From contig OX155976.1 in NCBI GenBank assembly GCA_944548615.1, forward strand, positions 3,424,442-3,488,441: a stretch of DNA of 64,000 nt. The letters run 5' to 3'. Positions 1 through 11,585 of this stretch are shown here, in pieces; the first letter of the stretch is position 1; each line of letters begins with the position of its first letter. Origin of the DNA: Micropterix aruncella. Its lineage: Eukaryota > Arthropoda > Insecta > Lepidoptera > Micropterigidae. Below the pieces are notes generated by a model. The model was not told the DNA's origin. It was given only the letters and a program-made list of their open reading frames with translations, and did not search any database. The translations under genes were made by a program, and so were the position numbers.

Positions 1-620
1 GTTGGGCGCCAACTTTATAACCTATTTAATATAGGTTTAATAGTCACTAAGACATTTTATTTTACTTTTTGACAACCGTCACATTTTTTTTGTTATTTTT
101 GTTATTTTTGACATTACATTTATTAATTTTATACTAAAAAAACTTATTTTTATCGGTATTTTAAAGAAATAAATACTCTGTTTTTTATCTGGTAAACTAA
201 ATGGTGAGACTCGATTTGATTCTACAATAATACCTTCTTTATTCTTACGAGTAACCTTTTAAGTTTTGATTATTAATAGAAGAATTTGATCAATAATGAA
301 GAATTCAATCATATCACTGCCTAATGTAAATGTAATACAACTGTCTATACAACTATGTATTAGTTTTTAGGACAATAAATTATTTGATTTGATTTGATTT
401 GAACTTAGAAATTATAACCAACCGTGTTTTAAAGAAACACTGCAGAATCACCAAAACAAAAAAAAAACAAAAAATATATTATGGACGCCACCACTCTTTC
501 ATAGACAACAACAAAAAACTAATTAAATAAATAGTAATACCCAAAAAAAAAAATTACTGAAAGGAAAAAAATAATATCAGATAACCAAAAAAAACCAATC
601 TCAGAGTGTGGGCTAAGTTT
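1..620. other. AT-rich intergenic stretch with a LINE-like simple tail
   Basis: No coding region was seen. A short run of TTTGA units at about 384-402 follows an AATAAAT, which is the usual look of the 3' tail of a non-LTR element on the plus strand. A CAAAT run near 63820 is the same unit on the other strand. The body of the element was not recognised. Confidence 0.4.
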
Positions 621-756
621 GTTTGCATTCGATTTGGCCCACAGAAAATCCTTTTCCCTCAGACGCACAAAAGAAAAAAGAAAACACGCTGATATGTGAA
701 AAGTTTGTGTTTAATATGCCACAAAGGTACCCCTCGGTCAGCTCCAGTCTTATCGG

Positions 757-920
757 CGTGTCACATGCGCATGTGACACGGCGTGTCACATGCGGCGTGT
801 CACATGCGGCATGTCACATGCGGCGTGTCACATGCGGCGTGTCACATGCGGCGTGTCACATGCGGCGTGTCACATGCGCGTGTCACATGCGGCGTGTCAC
901 ATGCGGCGTGTCACATGCGC
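757..920. repeat. 14-bp tandem array (GTGTCACATGCGGC units)
   Basis: About eleven units of a 14-bp motif built around GTCACATGC run head to tail; some units are shortened or carry ATGTCAC instead of GTGTCAC. The array opens with a perfect 24-bp palindrome at 757-780, made of two CGTGTCACATGC halves facing each other. Every unit contains CACATG, which fits the E-box pattern CANNTG. The frames that run through it (Cys-His-Met-Arg repeats) are a product of the repeat and not genes. Confidence 0.9.
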
Positions 921-1129
921 GAAAAAACAGTCGTCTCCGTCAAATGAAGGCAAATCCCTAGGGAGTCTTCTTGTGAGAAAAACCCTCACATTCCGTGACG
1001 ATTAACTTCACTTTAACAGCAATTAAACCCGAAACAGAGATCAAACAATAGTGCCACTAGCTCAATCAAACGAAACAAAACCGTCAGAATCTCACCAATC
1101 CTCTTCCGAAAATATCCCCAAATGAAAGA

Positions 1130-1835
1130 AAATTCTTCTTCTCTGTCGTTCCCTCATTACTGAGGATCGTGGCCACTAAACAACAGTTTGCCTACGAGGC
1201 TCCTCCACTTCGACCTGTCTTCTGCTTAGCTGGTCGTAGATTGTATTGACCCTTTTGTAACTTCTTTGATGAGGTCGTTCCATCTGGCCGGTAATCTGCC
1301 TCTGCTTCTTCTTCCTTCCACTTGACCCCCGGAAAGCATTTTCTCCAGATTCTCTGGGTTTCTCCTGGCAACATGACCGAAGAACTGCAGGACCCTTCTC
1401 ATGCATACGGTGCAGAGCCTCAATTGAATGCCGAGTTCTTCCAGGACAGATTTGTTGGTGCGGCGTGCTATCCATGGGATTCCTAGTATTTTACGCCAAC
1501 ACCGCATCTCCAGTGCATCGATTTTGGTGCGTATCCGAGCCTTCAGGGTCCATGTCTCCGATGCATAGAGAAAGATCGAGAAAACCAGAGCTCGAACCAG
1601 CCAGACCTTAGTCCGCTTACTTATACCCCGATTCTTCCACAGCCTTTCTAGCTTGCTCATGGCCGTCGTTGCATATCATGGAGCCCAGATAGACAAAGTC
1701 TTTCACAGCTTGAAGGTCACTCAGCTCGTTGGTGCGTTGCAAGGTTCCAGCCCGGCCCACAAACATGAGTTTGGTCTTGCTGCGGTTCATGTGCAGTCCA
1801 TACTCCTTGCTTTCCTTCTCCACCCTGCGAAAGAA
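1130..1835 (-). pseudogene. RTE-type LINE reverse transcriptase, 3' end, frameshifted
   Basis: On the minus strand, from about 1830 down, the frame reads the region after the RT catalytic core (KTKLMFVGRAG, then FVYLGSMICNDG). It then shifts frame near 1655 into SKRTKVWLVRAL, LYASETWTLKARIR, DALEMRCWRKILGI and FGHVARR. A second shift near 1235 leads to SGHDPQ and a stop at 1159-1157. This order is typical of the C-terminal end of RTE/BovB-like endonuclease-reverse transcriptases. Beyond the stop a GAAGAAGAA-rich segment resembles the RTE tail. The copy is 5'-truncated, has at least two frameshifts and is dead. Confidence 0.8.
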
Positions 1836-2945
1836 AATTACTTACCAAAAATTCAAAGCACAGCCTACATTAAAAAAAACTCCTTCAACTCGGCATTAAA
1901 CATAAATAAAACGCCTGGCGAAATGCCGCCCTCACTCCCCTACCTCGAATTTTTGACAGCTTCTGTGTCGCCTATAAAGCGTAGGGTTAAACCCAAAACT
2001 CTTTGTCTCTATTGAAAGGAACGACTACCGAGAGGATGAAACTAGTTTCACAACTCTACCTGTCAGATATGACAATAGTTGAAATGTCATAATTATACAC
2101 TGCGAAGTTATATTCATTTTGGTTGAAGTATGGGAGAAACATTCAGAAACAGCCAGAAACCACCAGGAAAACATAAAATAAACACCGGAAACCATGAAAA
2201 ACAGGTTCGGCGAACATAACCAGCATACAGGTGCGAAAACAAAACAACAAAAAATGCGGTTTTTGTTACAACGCTACTACCATCTACACTTTTTCTCGGT
2301 GATAACACATTTTTAGTCGAGTCTAGTCATTCCGGCGGGTTTAAGGGGCGGGTAGAGCCTCTCATTAGCACGGTCGGCGATTTTTTAAAAACAAAAACTA
2401 CCTATTTCATTGAAGAGTTTCTCGACTTGGAAAATACTGGAAAATACTCATCAATAAAACGCAGTAGATATAAAGAGTAAAAGACCGGGTATGCTCTCAA
2501 TACTGCATAACTGAATAATAATGAATAACTGAGCCCATCGACCTTATGCGGCGGCTACTATGCACGTATGAACATGTCTCAAATCGTTACTCATTGTTGC
2601 GTTACATTGAAAATCTTTCCTAGTACCCTTTTTATGCATCCTACTTATTTCACCTAACATCTTTTCGAATCTAAAGACACACTCAAGTGAATAACGATTT
2701 TTACCTATTTTGACACCTATTTTGAGGGCCTCAAAGAGGCATTATGATGTAAGAAACAAGTTGGGAGAATTGTGTTAGAAGTCACGAGTGAATATGTTAA
2801 TAAAATAAAAATATTTCTTAATAAAAAGAGTATTTTCTTTCTTGGCTAAGCCGCAAACTTTCCAATCCACCCTCGAATTTGACTATCATGCCGGTCCTTC
2901 TTAATGTTTTCTTGTATCGTCAATGTATCTTTTCTCTCTTTCTAG
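1836..2945. other. no recognised gene
   Basis: AT-rich sequence. Upstream exons of the plus-strand gene that continues at 2946 could lie here, but I found none with both convincing splice sites and coding character. Confidence 0.4.
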
Positions 2946-3054
2946 CAACCAAGCGATGCGACCCGCGTGCACGGCGAAAGCTCCGAGGGTGAGAGCTGCT
3001 CCGACTCGGAGTCAGACTGCCACAATGATTCCTCCGACGAAGAAGACGAGAGAG
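2946..3054 (+). CDS. penultimate coding exon of an unrecognised gene (acidic, Ser-rich)
   Basis: A pyrimidine tract ending TTTCTAG precedes 2946 and a GTATAT donor follows 3054. The 109-nt exon is open in frame CAA-CCA-AGC. It encodes a strongly acidic segment beginning QPSDATRVHGESSEG and continuing with SDSESD, a CHNDSSDEEDER stretch and several S-D/E-x-E sites that look like casein kinase II targets. It is much more GC-rich than its surroundings, as expected of a host exon. It ends one base into a codon and joins exactly to the exon at 7348. The protein was not recognised. The composition suggests a disordered cytosolic or nuclear tail, but that is inference. Earlier exons must lie to the left, probably outside the window. 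Confidence 0.65.
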
Positions 3055-3169
3055 GTATATCTTTTAGTAAAAAAAGTTTTTTTCCGCATCATAATGAGTT
3101 TACAAATTGCGAAAAACTAGCAATTTAATTCATGAAATTTTATTTAAAACTCATTTATTTAAAGTTCCG

Positions 3170-3945
3170 TAAAAGTTGATAGTTCCATTACTAGGCCGAT
3201 TGAAAAACACGGGACAATTGAACGTTTCGTAACAGTAGCTTATACATTAACCCTTTCTATTTGAGCTAACCATTCTTGGTTAGACGCTTACAAATGCCTA
3301 AAATGGTATCTAATCAATATTGGTTAGGGCGCTCCGCGCTGTGCTAACTTTGTAATATTTATTCATTATTATCTTAATTGTTTTACGAGATAATGTTATA
3401 AATGTTTTATATTTCAAATTTCAATGCGATCATTTTACAGTTTTTTTTTACGATCCGTATAGTAGTTTAAAAGTTATGGTCGTTTTTTCTCAAGGCCATC
3501 GACTTTACGCGCAAAACTGTCCCGGGCAGAAGTGACACTAAATTTTTACCCCGCGATATCAAGGGTTAATTGAAACTACTATTTCAACTCATAGTTTGTC
3601 TTAAAAAGGTTTAATTGAAATAAAATGTCAACGGCGTTATTACATAGTTCAATACGGTTGACAAATTTATTGTTCCGGATCAATTGATAGTTTTGTTCCA
3701 ATTGAAAGTTCCGAGACAATTGAACATCTCGTAGCGGTAGGCTTTTACATTCATTAACACTACTTACAATTCATTTATTCTCTTTAAAATATGGACATCA
3801 ATTAATTAAAAGTTCCACTGTGTTATAGTTCATTACGGTGAGAAAATCATAGTTCTATATCAATTGATAAGTTCGTTCCAATCGAAAGTTCCGTTACAAT
3901 TGAACATTCCGTAACGTTAGACTTTAGCATTTTTAACACTACTTA
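3170..3945. repeat. 180-bp satellite, left block
   Basis: Degenerate tandem units carry the phrases CAATTGAAAGTTCCGTGAC, GAACATTCCGTA and CATTAACACTACTTACAATTC. The marker GAACAT/GAACGT falls at about 3220, 3722 and 3902; the last two are 180 bp apart. The TTAA MITE at 3247-3569 interrupts the block, and a LINE cuts the next unit at 3946. Confidence 0.75.
3247..3569. mobile_element. TTAA-flanked MITE (piggyBac-like), copy 1
   Basis: The element starts TTAACCCTTTC and ends AAGGGTTAA, so it has short inverted ends with TTAA at both sides, the target used by piggyBac elements. Its internal segment (AAATTTCAATGCGATCATTTTACAG, in parts) recurs in the copies at 7762 and 9593. It has no coding capacity. 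Confidence 0.7.
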
Positions 3946-6696
3946 ACCGAGCAAAAAATACCAGAACCAGTGAGGACTGGGATAAATACAAAACGGCACA
4001 AAAACACTACAAGAAGCGGATCAGATTCCGGAGAACAGAATCCTGGCAAAACTTCTGCAGTAGCATAAACTCAACGAACCAAGCCGGAAGAATAAAGAAA
4101 ATCCTAGCTAAAGGTGAGCCCAACCTCCTAGGCTCCCTAAAAAAGGAAGACGGCACTTACACAAACACAGATGTAGAAACCAGCTCAGTACTCCTGGAAA
4201 CACACTTTCCTGGATGTCAAATCACAGAAGATCCTGAGTGGCCAGACGAAAACTACAGCACACCAACAAACCAAGAATGGGAAGTTGCAAACAAGATAGT
4301 AACTGCGGACAAGATAAAATGGGCCCTGAAAAGCTTCAAACCTTTCAAATCCGCAGGGCTGGATGGCATTTTCCCAGCACTACTACAATGGCAACCAACC
4401 CATGCAACAAAATACTTACTACCAATCTATAGGGCCTGCATAGCCTTCAAATACATTCCAAAGGCATGGAGAGAGGCGAAAGTAGTCTTCTTACCGAAAC
4501 CGGGAAAGGAGGACTACTCACACGCCAAATCCTTCAGACCTATCAGCCTAACGTCTTTCTTACTAAAGACGTTAGAAAGACTGATGGACCGTCACCTAAG
4601 GGATGGGGCACTAAGAAATAAACAACTACACCCACAACAACACGCCTACACAAAAGGCAAATCAACAGAGTCGGCACTACACATGGTGGTGCACAAAATA
4701 GAATCGGCTCTAACAAATAAGCTGTCAACACTCGCCGCCTTTATAGACATAGAAGGCGCTTTTGACAAAACCATGCACAACAGCATAAACCACGCCCTAC
4801 AAGAACTTAAGGTGGAACCAGTCACCATAAAATGGATCACGGAGCTGGTTAGCAAAAGGGCGGTCCAGATAGTGATGAATACTACCACAAGAGCGAAGGT
4901 AGTTAAAGGATGCCCCCAAGGGGGGGTCCTATCACCACTTCTATGGAACATAGTAGTGGACAGCCTCATAAAAACACTAAATGAAAGGGGCTACACTACT
5001 ATTGGTTATGCCGACGACCTAGCAATAATGATTAATGGAAACACAGAAAATATGCTATGTAAAGTCATGCGCTCAGCTTTGCAGATAGTAGAAAAATGGT
5101 GTGACGAACATAAATTGTCAGTAAATCCGAAAAAGACAGAACTCATCCTCTTCACCAAGAAGAGGAAGTTGCCAGAACTACAAGCACCAAAATTATTCAA
5201 CACCAAACTCTCCCTATCTACAGAGGTGAAATATCTGGGAGTCATCCTTGACAGCAAATTAAACTGGGCGAGTCATATCGAAGCCAAAACAAAGAGGGCC
5301 TGCCTAACTTTTTGGCAGTGTCGGAGACTAGTGGGGAAAAAATGGGGTCTCAACCCAAAAATCACACTCTGGCTGTACACATCAGTCATCAGGCCCTCTC
5401 TGACTTATGGATCAGTTGTATGGTGGCCCAGAACACAACTGACCACAGTGAAAGCGAGACTCCAGAGCCTGCAACGCTTAGCGTGTGTAGCAGCCACTGG
5501 ATGTATGAGAACCACACCATCGGCCGCACTAGAGTACCTCCTAAACATGAGACCTTTGGATCTTGTCATCCAAGAGGAGGCTAAGGCAGCCGCTCTAAGA
5601 CTAAGAGCAAATGGACTGTGGAAACAAAACACAGAAACACCACACTCAAAAATTCTGAAACGGGTTCTAGAAGAAATACCTCTTCTGGACGCACCCATGG
5701 ACAGGATAATATGCCATCATGTCTTTGATCGAAGATACAATATCCAACTCATTGCAGAACCAGCAGATCACTCTGGTACAAATGAAGTAAGGATATACAC
5801 AGATGGCTCCAAAACCACTCAAGGTACCGGAGCCGGCGTCTTCTCAAATGATCTAAACATCAAAATATCAACTACCCTAGGCAACCTAAATACGATCTTC
5901 CAAGCAGAATGCATTGGCATCACCAGAGCAGCACAAGCAGTTGCAGCCAAAGATGTCGGAGACCTAAGCTTGAAATTTGTCTCCGACAGTGCCTCCGTGC
6001 TACAAGCGCTAGCAAAAAATACTATAACCTCTGTCCTTGTACTGGAATGCCACAATGCGCTCCAATCCATTGCAGGGTCAAATAGAGTGACCCTGCAATG
6101 GATGAAAGGGCACAGCGACTCACTGGGAAACGACGCGGCAGACGAACTGGCCAAAAGGGGATCAAAGGAAATATTACATGGACCGGAACCCTTGATGCCC
6201 ATTCCCCAGGCCCAAATAAAAACATGGCTACGCAGGAACACCGAAGAAACCCACCTTACAGAATGGAAAAAGAACGCAGGATGCAGGCAAACAAAGAACG
6301 CGGTTCCGGAAGCATCCAAAAAACTTGCCCGCAACCTCACCAGATTAAAAAGGGACAAAATCCGTAAAGTCATAGGTACTATGACAGGCCACTGTCCCCT
6401 AAACAAACACCTGTTTACCATAGGTGTGACAGACAGCCCTCTATGCAGAGGATGCATGGAGGAAGAAGAAACGCCACAGCATGTGCTCATGGAATGCAGG
6501 AGTGTGGCAGAGCAACGGGCAAGAATACTACAATCTCCAGCATCTGTCCCGGAGGCCTGTAGCAACCCAAACAGGCTGCTAACCTTCTGGGACAGCCTGG
6601 GTTGGCTGGAGTAACATAAATAGAAACATGAGCCACGCACAACGGCCCAATCAAGAGGTCAAGTGCGGGAAAAAGCCCAGACAAACTAACTAACTA
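3946..6696 (+). mobile_element. 5'-truncated non-LTR retrotransposon with RT and RNase H
   Basis: The insertion splits one satellite unit. The 8-bp sequence ACTACTTA is present at 3938-3945 and again at 6697-6704, the target-site duplication. The 3' end is a run of AACT units, typical of LINE tails. The endonuclease and ORF1 regions are missing, so it is 5'-truncated. It lies in sense orientation inside the intron between the exons at 2946 and 7348. Two further copies of the family sit at 22749-23155 (+) and 33737-34730 (-). Confidence 0.9.
3948..6614 (+). CDS. RT-RNase H polyprotein, C-terminal 888 residues, uninterrupted
   Basis: Reading from the truncation point the frame stays open for 888 codons and stops at 6612-6614. 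Order: linker (TSEDWDKYKTAQKHYKK); RT fingers with FKSAGLDGIFPALLQ, REAKVVFLPKPGKE and FRPISLTSFLLKTLERL; palm with AAFIDIEGAFDK, GCPQGGVLSPLLWN and the YADD box at 5007-5018; then the thumb (VKYLGVILDSKLNW). An RNase H domain follows with YTDGSKT (Asp at 5802), FQAECIGI, FVSDSASV and NDAADELAKRG, so the D-E-D-D residues are all present. The end carries a C-x2-C-x8-H-x4-C zinc knuckle (LCRGCMEEEETPQHVLMEC). RNase H places it in the I/LOA/R1/Jockey group; the exact clade was not resolved. It copies its own RNA into DNA in the nucleus. No stops or frameshifts means it inserted recently. Confidence 0.9.
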   Translation, partial: RAKNTRTSEDWDKYKTAQKHYKKRIRFRRTESWQNFCSSINSTNQAGRIKKILAKGEPNLLGSLKKEDGTYTNTDVETSSVLLETHFPGCQITEDPEWPDENYSTPTNQEWEVANKIVTADKIKWALKSFKPFKSAGLDGIFPALLQWQPTHATKYLLPIYRACIAFKYIPKAWREAKVVFLPKPGKEDYSHAKSFRPISLTSFLLKTLERLMDRHLRDGALRNKQLHPQQHAYTKGKSTESALHMVVHKIESALTNKLSTLAAFIDIEGAFDKTMHNSINHALQELKVEPVTIKWITELVSKRAVQIVMNTTTRAKVVKGCPQGGVLSPLLWNIVVDSLIKTLNERGYTTIGYADDLAIMINGNTENMLCKVMRSALQIVEKWCDEHKLSVNPKKTELILFTKKRKLPELQAPKLFNTKLSLSTEVKYLGVILDSKLNWASHIEAKTKRACLTFWQCRRLVGKKWGLNPKITLWLYTSVIRPSLTYGSVVWWPRTQLTTVKARLQSLQRLACVAATGCMRTTPSAALEYLLNMRPLDLVIQEEAKAAALRLRANGLWKQNTETPHSKILKRVLEEIPLLDAPMDRIICHHVFDRRYNIQLIAEPADHSGTNEVRIYTDGSKTTQGTGAGVFSNDLNIKISTTLGNLNTIFQAECIGITRAAQAVAAKDVGDLSLKFVSDSASVLQALAKNTITSVLVLECHNALQSIAGSNRVTLQWMKGHSDSLGNDAADELAKRGSKEILHGPEPLMPIPQAQIKTWLRRNTEETHLTEWKKNAGCRQTKNAVPEASKKLARNLTRLKRDKIRKVIGTMTGHCPLNKHLFTIGVTDSPLCRGCMEEEETPQHVLMECRSVAEQRARILQSPASVPEACSNPNRLLTFWDSLGWLE

Positions 6697-6704
6697 ACTA
6701 CTTA

Positions 6705-7330
6705 CAATTCCTAGATTCTCTTTGACAGATAAACATCAATTAATTATTAAAAATTCCGCCGCCGTATAGTTCAATACGGTTGACAAATTTATAGTACTGT
6801 ATCAGTTGTTAGTTTCGTTCCAATTAAAAGTTCTGTGACAATTGAACATTCCGTAGCAGTAGACTTTCGGATTCATTAACACTACTTTCAATTCATAGAT
6901 TCTCTTCAAAAGATGGACATCAATAATTTAAAAGTTTCGCCGAGTTATAGTTCAATACGGTTGACTAACTTATAGTTTTATATCAATTGATAATTTAGTT
7001 CCAATTAAAAGTTCCGTGACAGTTAAACATTCCATTTACAACAGTAGACTTTTGCATTTTATTAACACTACTTACGATTCTTAGATTCTCTTTGACAGAT
7101 GGACATCAATTAATTATTTAAAATTCCGCTGCGGTATCAGTCCGTATCAGTTGTTAGTTTCGTTCCAATTGAAAGTTCCGTGACAATTAAACATTCATTA
7201 ACCTTAATTGATTAAAAGTTCTGCTGCGTTATAGTTTGATATAGTTGATAAATTTGTAGTTACATGTCAATTGTTCATGCAAATCATTCAATTGACACGA
7301 AACTTTTGCCATCCAATTGTAAAATATATT
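6705..7330. repeat. 180-bp satellite, right block
   Basis: This continues the satellite cut by the LINE. The GAACATTCCGTA marker recurs at about 6844 and 7024 (180 bp apart), and a shortened unit follows at about 7188. Units contain CAATACGGTTGAC, CAGTTGTTAGTTTCGTTCC and GATGGACATCAATTAATT. Confidence 0.75.
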
Positions 7331-7347
7331 TTTTTTGTACATTTTAG

Positions 7348-7415
7348 TTGTTGTGAAGAACAATCACAAATACAAGAACGTCAACCAGCTAGAGTGGGAC
7401 AACTCCACCATGTAA
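7348..7415 (+). CDS. last coding exon of the unrecognised plus-strand gene
   Basis: A T-rich tract ending ATTTTAG precedes 7348. Taking the first G of the split codon from 3054, the exon reads VVVKNNHKYKNVNQLEWD, then NSTM and a TAA stop at 7413-7415. Phase, splice consensus and coding bias agree, so this is the C-terminus of the gene whose previous exon is at 2946. The intron is 4293 bp and is largely filled by the satellite, a MITE and the LINE. No membrane segment or catalytic motif is visible in these last 58 residues. Function unknown. Confidence 0.6.
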
Positions 7416-7761
7416 GGTCGACAGAATGCGAAAGGAGAGAATGCTGAGAAGAAGTATACATAAAAATTAGTTTAGAGATTTTAAGAAAAAGAAAGACGGG
7501 ACGGGAGCTTATGTAATGAATGTTAAAAAAAACAAGTAGAATGAAAACCGTAAGCACTTACCTTTGTACTTAACTCGCTTTTGTTTTTAATCGCTCGGTC
7601 AGAATCTCAATTTACAGTTGCGGTTAGCGTTTTTAAAACCGCCTTCTTGGTTTATCGCATAATGGTCAAAATTAGTGTCAAAATGGTCATTATAATGGTC
7701 AAAATCTAGTAGCATCCGCTGTGAGTACGTCGGTGTCGGTTTCAAAATGGCGTCTGCTGTT
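7416..7761 (+). other. probable 3' UTR of the plus-strand gene
   Basis: Non-coding sequence after the TAA stop. No canonical AATAAA was found before the MITE at 7762, so the transcript end is not fixed. Confidence 0.35.
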
Positions 7762-8063
7762 TTAACCCGTTGAGTATGATACGACCAAATCTGGTTCTGA
7801 AACAATTATCCGTTGAGTATGATACGACCAGATCTGGTTCCGCGTTTTTTTCACTTTGACGTTCTCATATTTATTCATAATTATCTATTTATAATTATCT
7901 ATCTCATTTATATTCGAAATTTCAATGCAATCATTGTGCAGTTGTTCTTTTTATGATTGGTGTAGTAGTTTCGTAGTTATAGTACTTTAAGGTCGATGTC
8001 GCCGAAAATCCTGCAAAAGAGACAGATGCATCCATGAAAATACCCATTTACTCCAAGGGTTAA
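7762..8063. mobile_element. TTAA-flanked MITE, copy 2
   Basis: It starts TTAACCCGTTGAG and ends TCCAAGGGTTAA. About 35 bp of its left end (GTTGAGTATGATACGACCA, then TCTGGTTC) is repeated a second time at 7812-7845. The internal GAAATTTCAATGCAATCATT matches copy 1. No coding capacity. Confidence 0.7.
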
Positions 8064-8129
8064 GCGCCCTACCTATACAAACGTACATAATACGTCAGCT
8101 ATATTATCATACTGCATTTTTATTAAATA

Positions 8130-9181
8130 CTAGCGATCCGCCCCGGCTTCGCACGGGTGCAATTTATTAATAAATAGCGCTCAGCAAGGAAATATGAAGT
8201 ATATTTATTTTACAACGTTTATTTATTTATTAATAAGTTTTTAAATATGTCACAAATGAAAAATATGAATAATGTAAAAATTGGTTTGAGTCGTAATTTT
8301 ATCGTGAAACATACTCGTAGATCGAAATTTGACCACGGCATATAGATTCAAATTTGGATAATTTTAACTGTCAGCGTCAAAATGTTATTTTTTCTGCCAG
8401 TTATTAATGTTTTTATATAGAAATGGTTCTGGTGGTGGAACCAATAATGTCAGTCTTATTTTACTCCCTGCGCTACACAAACCGAGTGGCTCGTGGCGTT
8501 ACTTCAAGGCATTGCAATATTGGCAGAAATGATCCATTTCTCCAATTTGCACTCATTTATAATCGCTGTATTGTATCGCCAGATTATAATATTTAGAATG
8601 CCTCTCTGTATGTGTTTTGTCTCAAATTCAATCGTCTTCGTACTGCAACATTACGGATCCGTGCCGCTTCATTCAATTCTTGGCGATGCTCATCGCTTTC
8701 AGTTCCTCCTGTCTCTTTGTCGTCTTGTCGTCTTGCTGGAGCGGTCAATTTGCTGAGATTGGAGCGTCTGCGCAAGGGTATAACTGTGAAAAATTATAAA
8801 TGTGCTAAACCTGGAAAAACATTCACGAATTACACAAATTAAGTTAATTCAGTTGATTTATCTTCAGAATCACGAAAACGCTATGAAAAAATTCAACTGT
8901 CAAATGTCAGTTTTCGCGCCGAGCCGCCATTTTGATTTTCGAATTTTTCGTATTCTTATTCTTGTCAAACAACGCCATCTATGATCAAGCTCGGCACTAA
9001 AATAATTTTTGGTTTTTCTCATTTTTCTCACTTTTCCGAGAGATTTTCCAATTTTTTTATATCCTATAGCAACACCGAAATGATTACGAACAAAACAAAA
9101 AAAGAATCGTTCAAATCGGGCCAGGCGCTCGTGAGTTATTAGGTAACATACATAAAACCCGACTCATTTTTATTATATAGA
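8130..9181 (-). mobile_element. Helitron, minus strand
   Basis: Read on the minus strand it begins TCTATATAATAAAAATGAG at 9181, preceded by A, and ends GGCGGATCGCTAG at 8130, followed by T. That is the Helitron layout: 5' TC, 3' CTRR, inserted between A and T. A GC-rich inverted stretch (CCCGTGCGAAGCCGGGG) lies just before the CTAG. Its first 80 bases (GAGTCGGGTTTT, AACTCACGAGCG, CCTGGCCCGATTTGAACG) resemble the start of the Helitron at 47574. It is about 1 kb and lacks the Rep and helicase domains, so it is non-autonomous. Confidence 0.8.
8593..8775 (-). pseudogene. remnant of Helitron ORF N-terminal region
   Basis: A minus-strand frame inside the Helitron encodes about 60 residues rich in Arg and Glu (SDEHRQELNEAARIRN, RRRLNLRQNTYREAF). 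Arg-rich repeats of this kind occur at the start of lepidopteran Helitron replicase/helicase proteins; this match is from memory of the family. No Rep or helicase motif remains. Confidence 0.4.
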
Positions 9182-9592
9182 TATAAAAATATATGTATAC
9201 AAATCTAATGAAAAAAAAACTATGGATTTATCTACTTTTTGAATAATAACTCAGGGTAAGGCGGTTATTTCAGGACTATAGCTGTCTCTTTCACTCGGCA
9301 TAGTGTCCGGCTCGCCTTTCGCATCGGCTCGTCGCTGTAGCATTATACATATGCCGTTGCCCGCCTGTCTCGTTTGAATATATATATAAGGGGCAATAAA
9401 TGAAAACAAGACAGACGATATAACGAGCTTGGCACAGAGGTTGGTAACGCAGGTAGGTGTGTGTATAGTAGTGCTCTCTATTGGGAATCGGTAAGGAATA
9501 GAAACAGATAAGATAGAATTTGGAATGAGAATCCTGAAATATAACACACTTCAAATTACCTATTTGCTAATAAGTTTTCCTTATGTGTGACA
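9182..9592. other. no recognised gene
   Basis: A short spacer between the Helitron and a MITE. The minus-strand frame at 9251-9547 shows no recognisable domain. Confidence 0.4.
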
Positions 9593-9934
9593 TTAACCCC
9601 TCGCGTACCAGACGGCCCGAAACGTCCAGAATTGATATTTACCGTCGAACCCCAGACGGCCCGAAATGGCCAGGCGAGGCCGACCGCTAATTATGTTAGT
9701 ACAACTTTGACTAATAATTATGAATAATCTTTATTGCTTTACATAACGACGTTACAAATATCTAATAGCAAATTTCAATAGGAACATAAAACAGGTCTTT
9801 TTTAGACGATCGGTGTGACAGTTTCGGAGTAATCGTTTTTTTTCTGAAACGCCATCTTTTTTTTGAGACTCGCGAATTTCTTACGGGCCGTAAGGCACAC
9901 ATTAAAATTCAAACCGCGGGCCGCGAGGGGTTAA
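9593..9934. mobile_element. TTAA-flanked MITE, copy 3, perfect 13-bp inverted ends
   Basis: It starts TTAACCCCTCGCG and ends CGCGAGGGGTTAA, a perfect inverted match. The phrase CAGACGGCCCGAAA occurs twice near the left end. The internal CAAATTTCAATAGG relates it to the copies at 3247 and 7762. Confidence 0.8.

Positions 9935-11585
<1,651 letters not shown>

Noticed and set aside
757..920. CRISPR-like array
   Set aside because: Units are contiguous without spacers, and the context is a eukaryotic genome.
623..1005. Frames rich in Cys-His-Met-Arg-Val-Thr
   Set aside because: Translation of the 14-bp tandem array, not a zinc-binding protein.
5819..6640. 273-codon minus-strand frame
   Set aside because: Shadow of the RT-RNase H frame on the plus strand; no independent domain.
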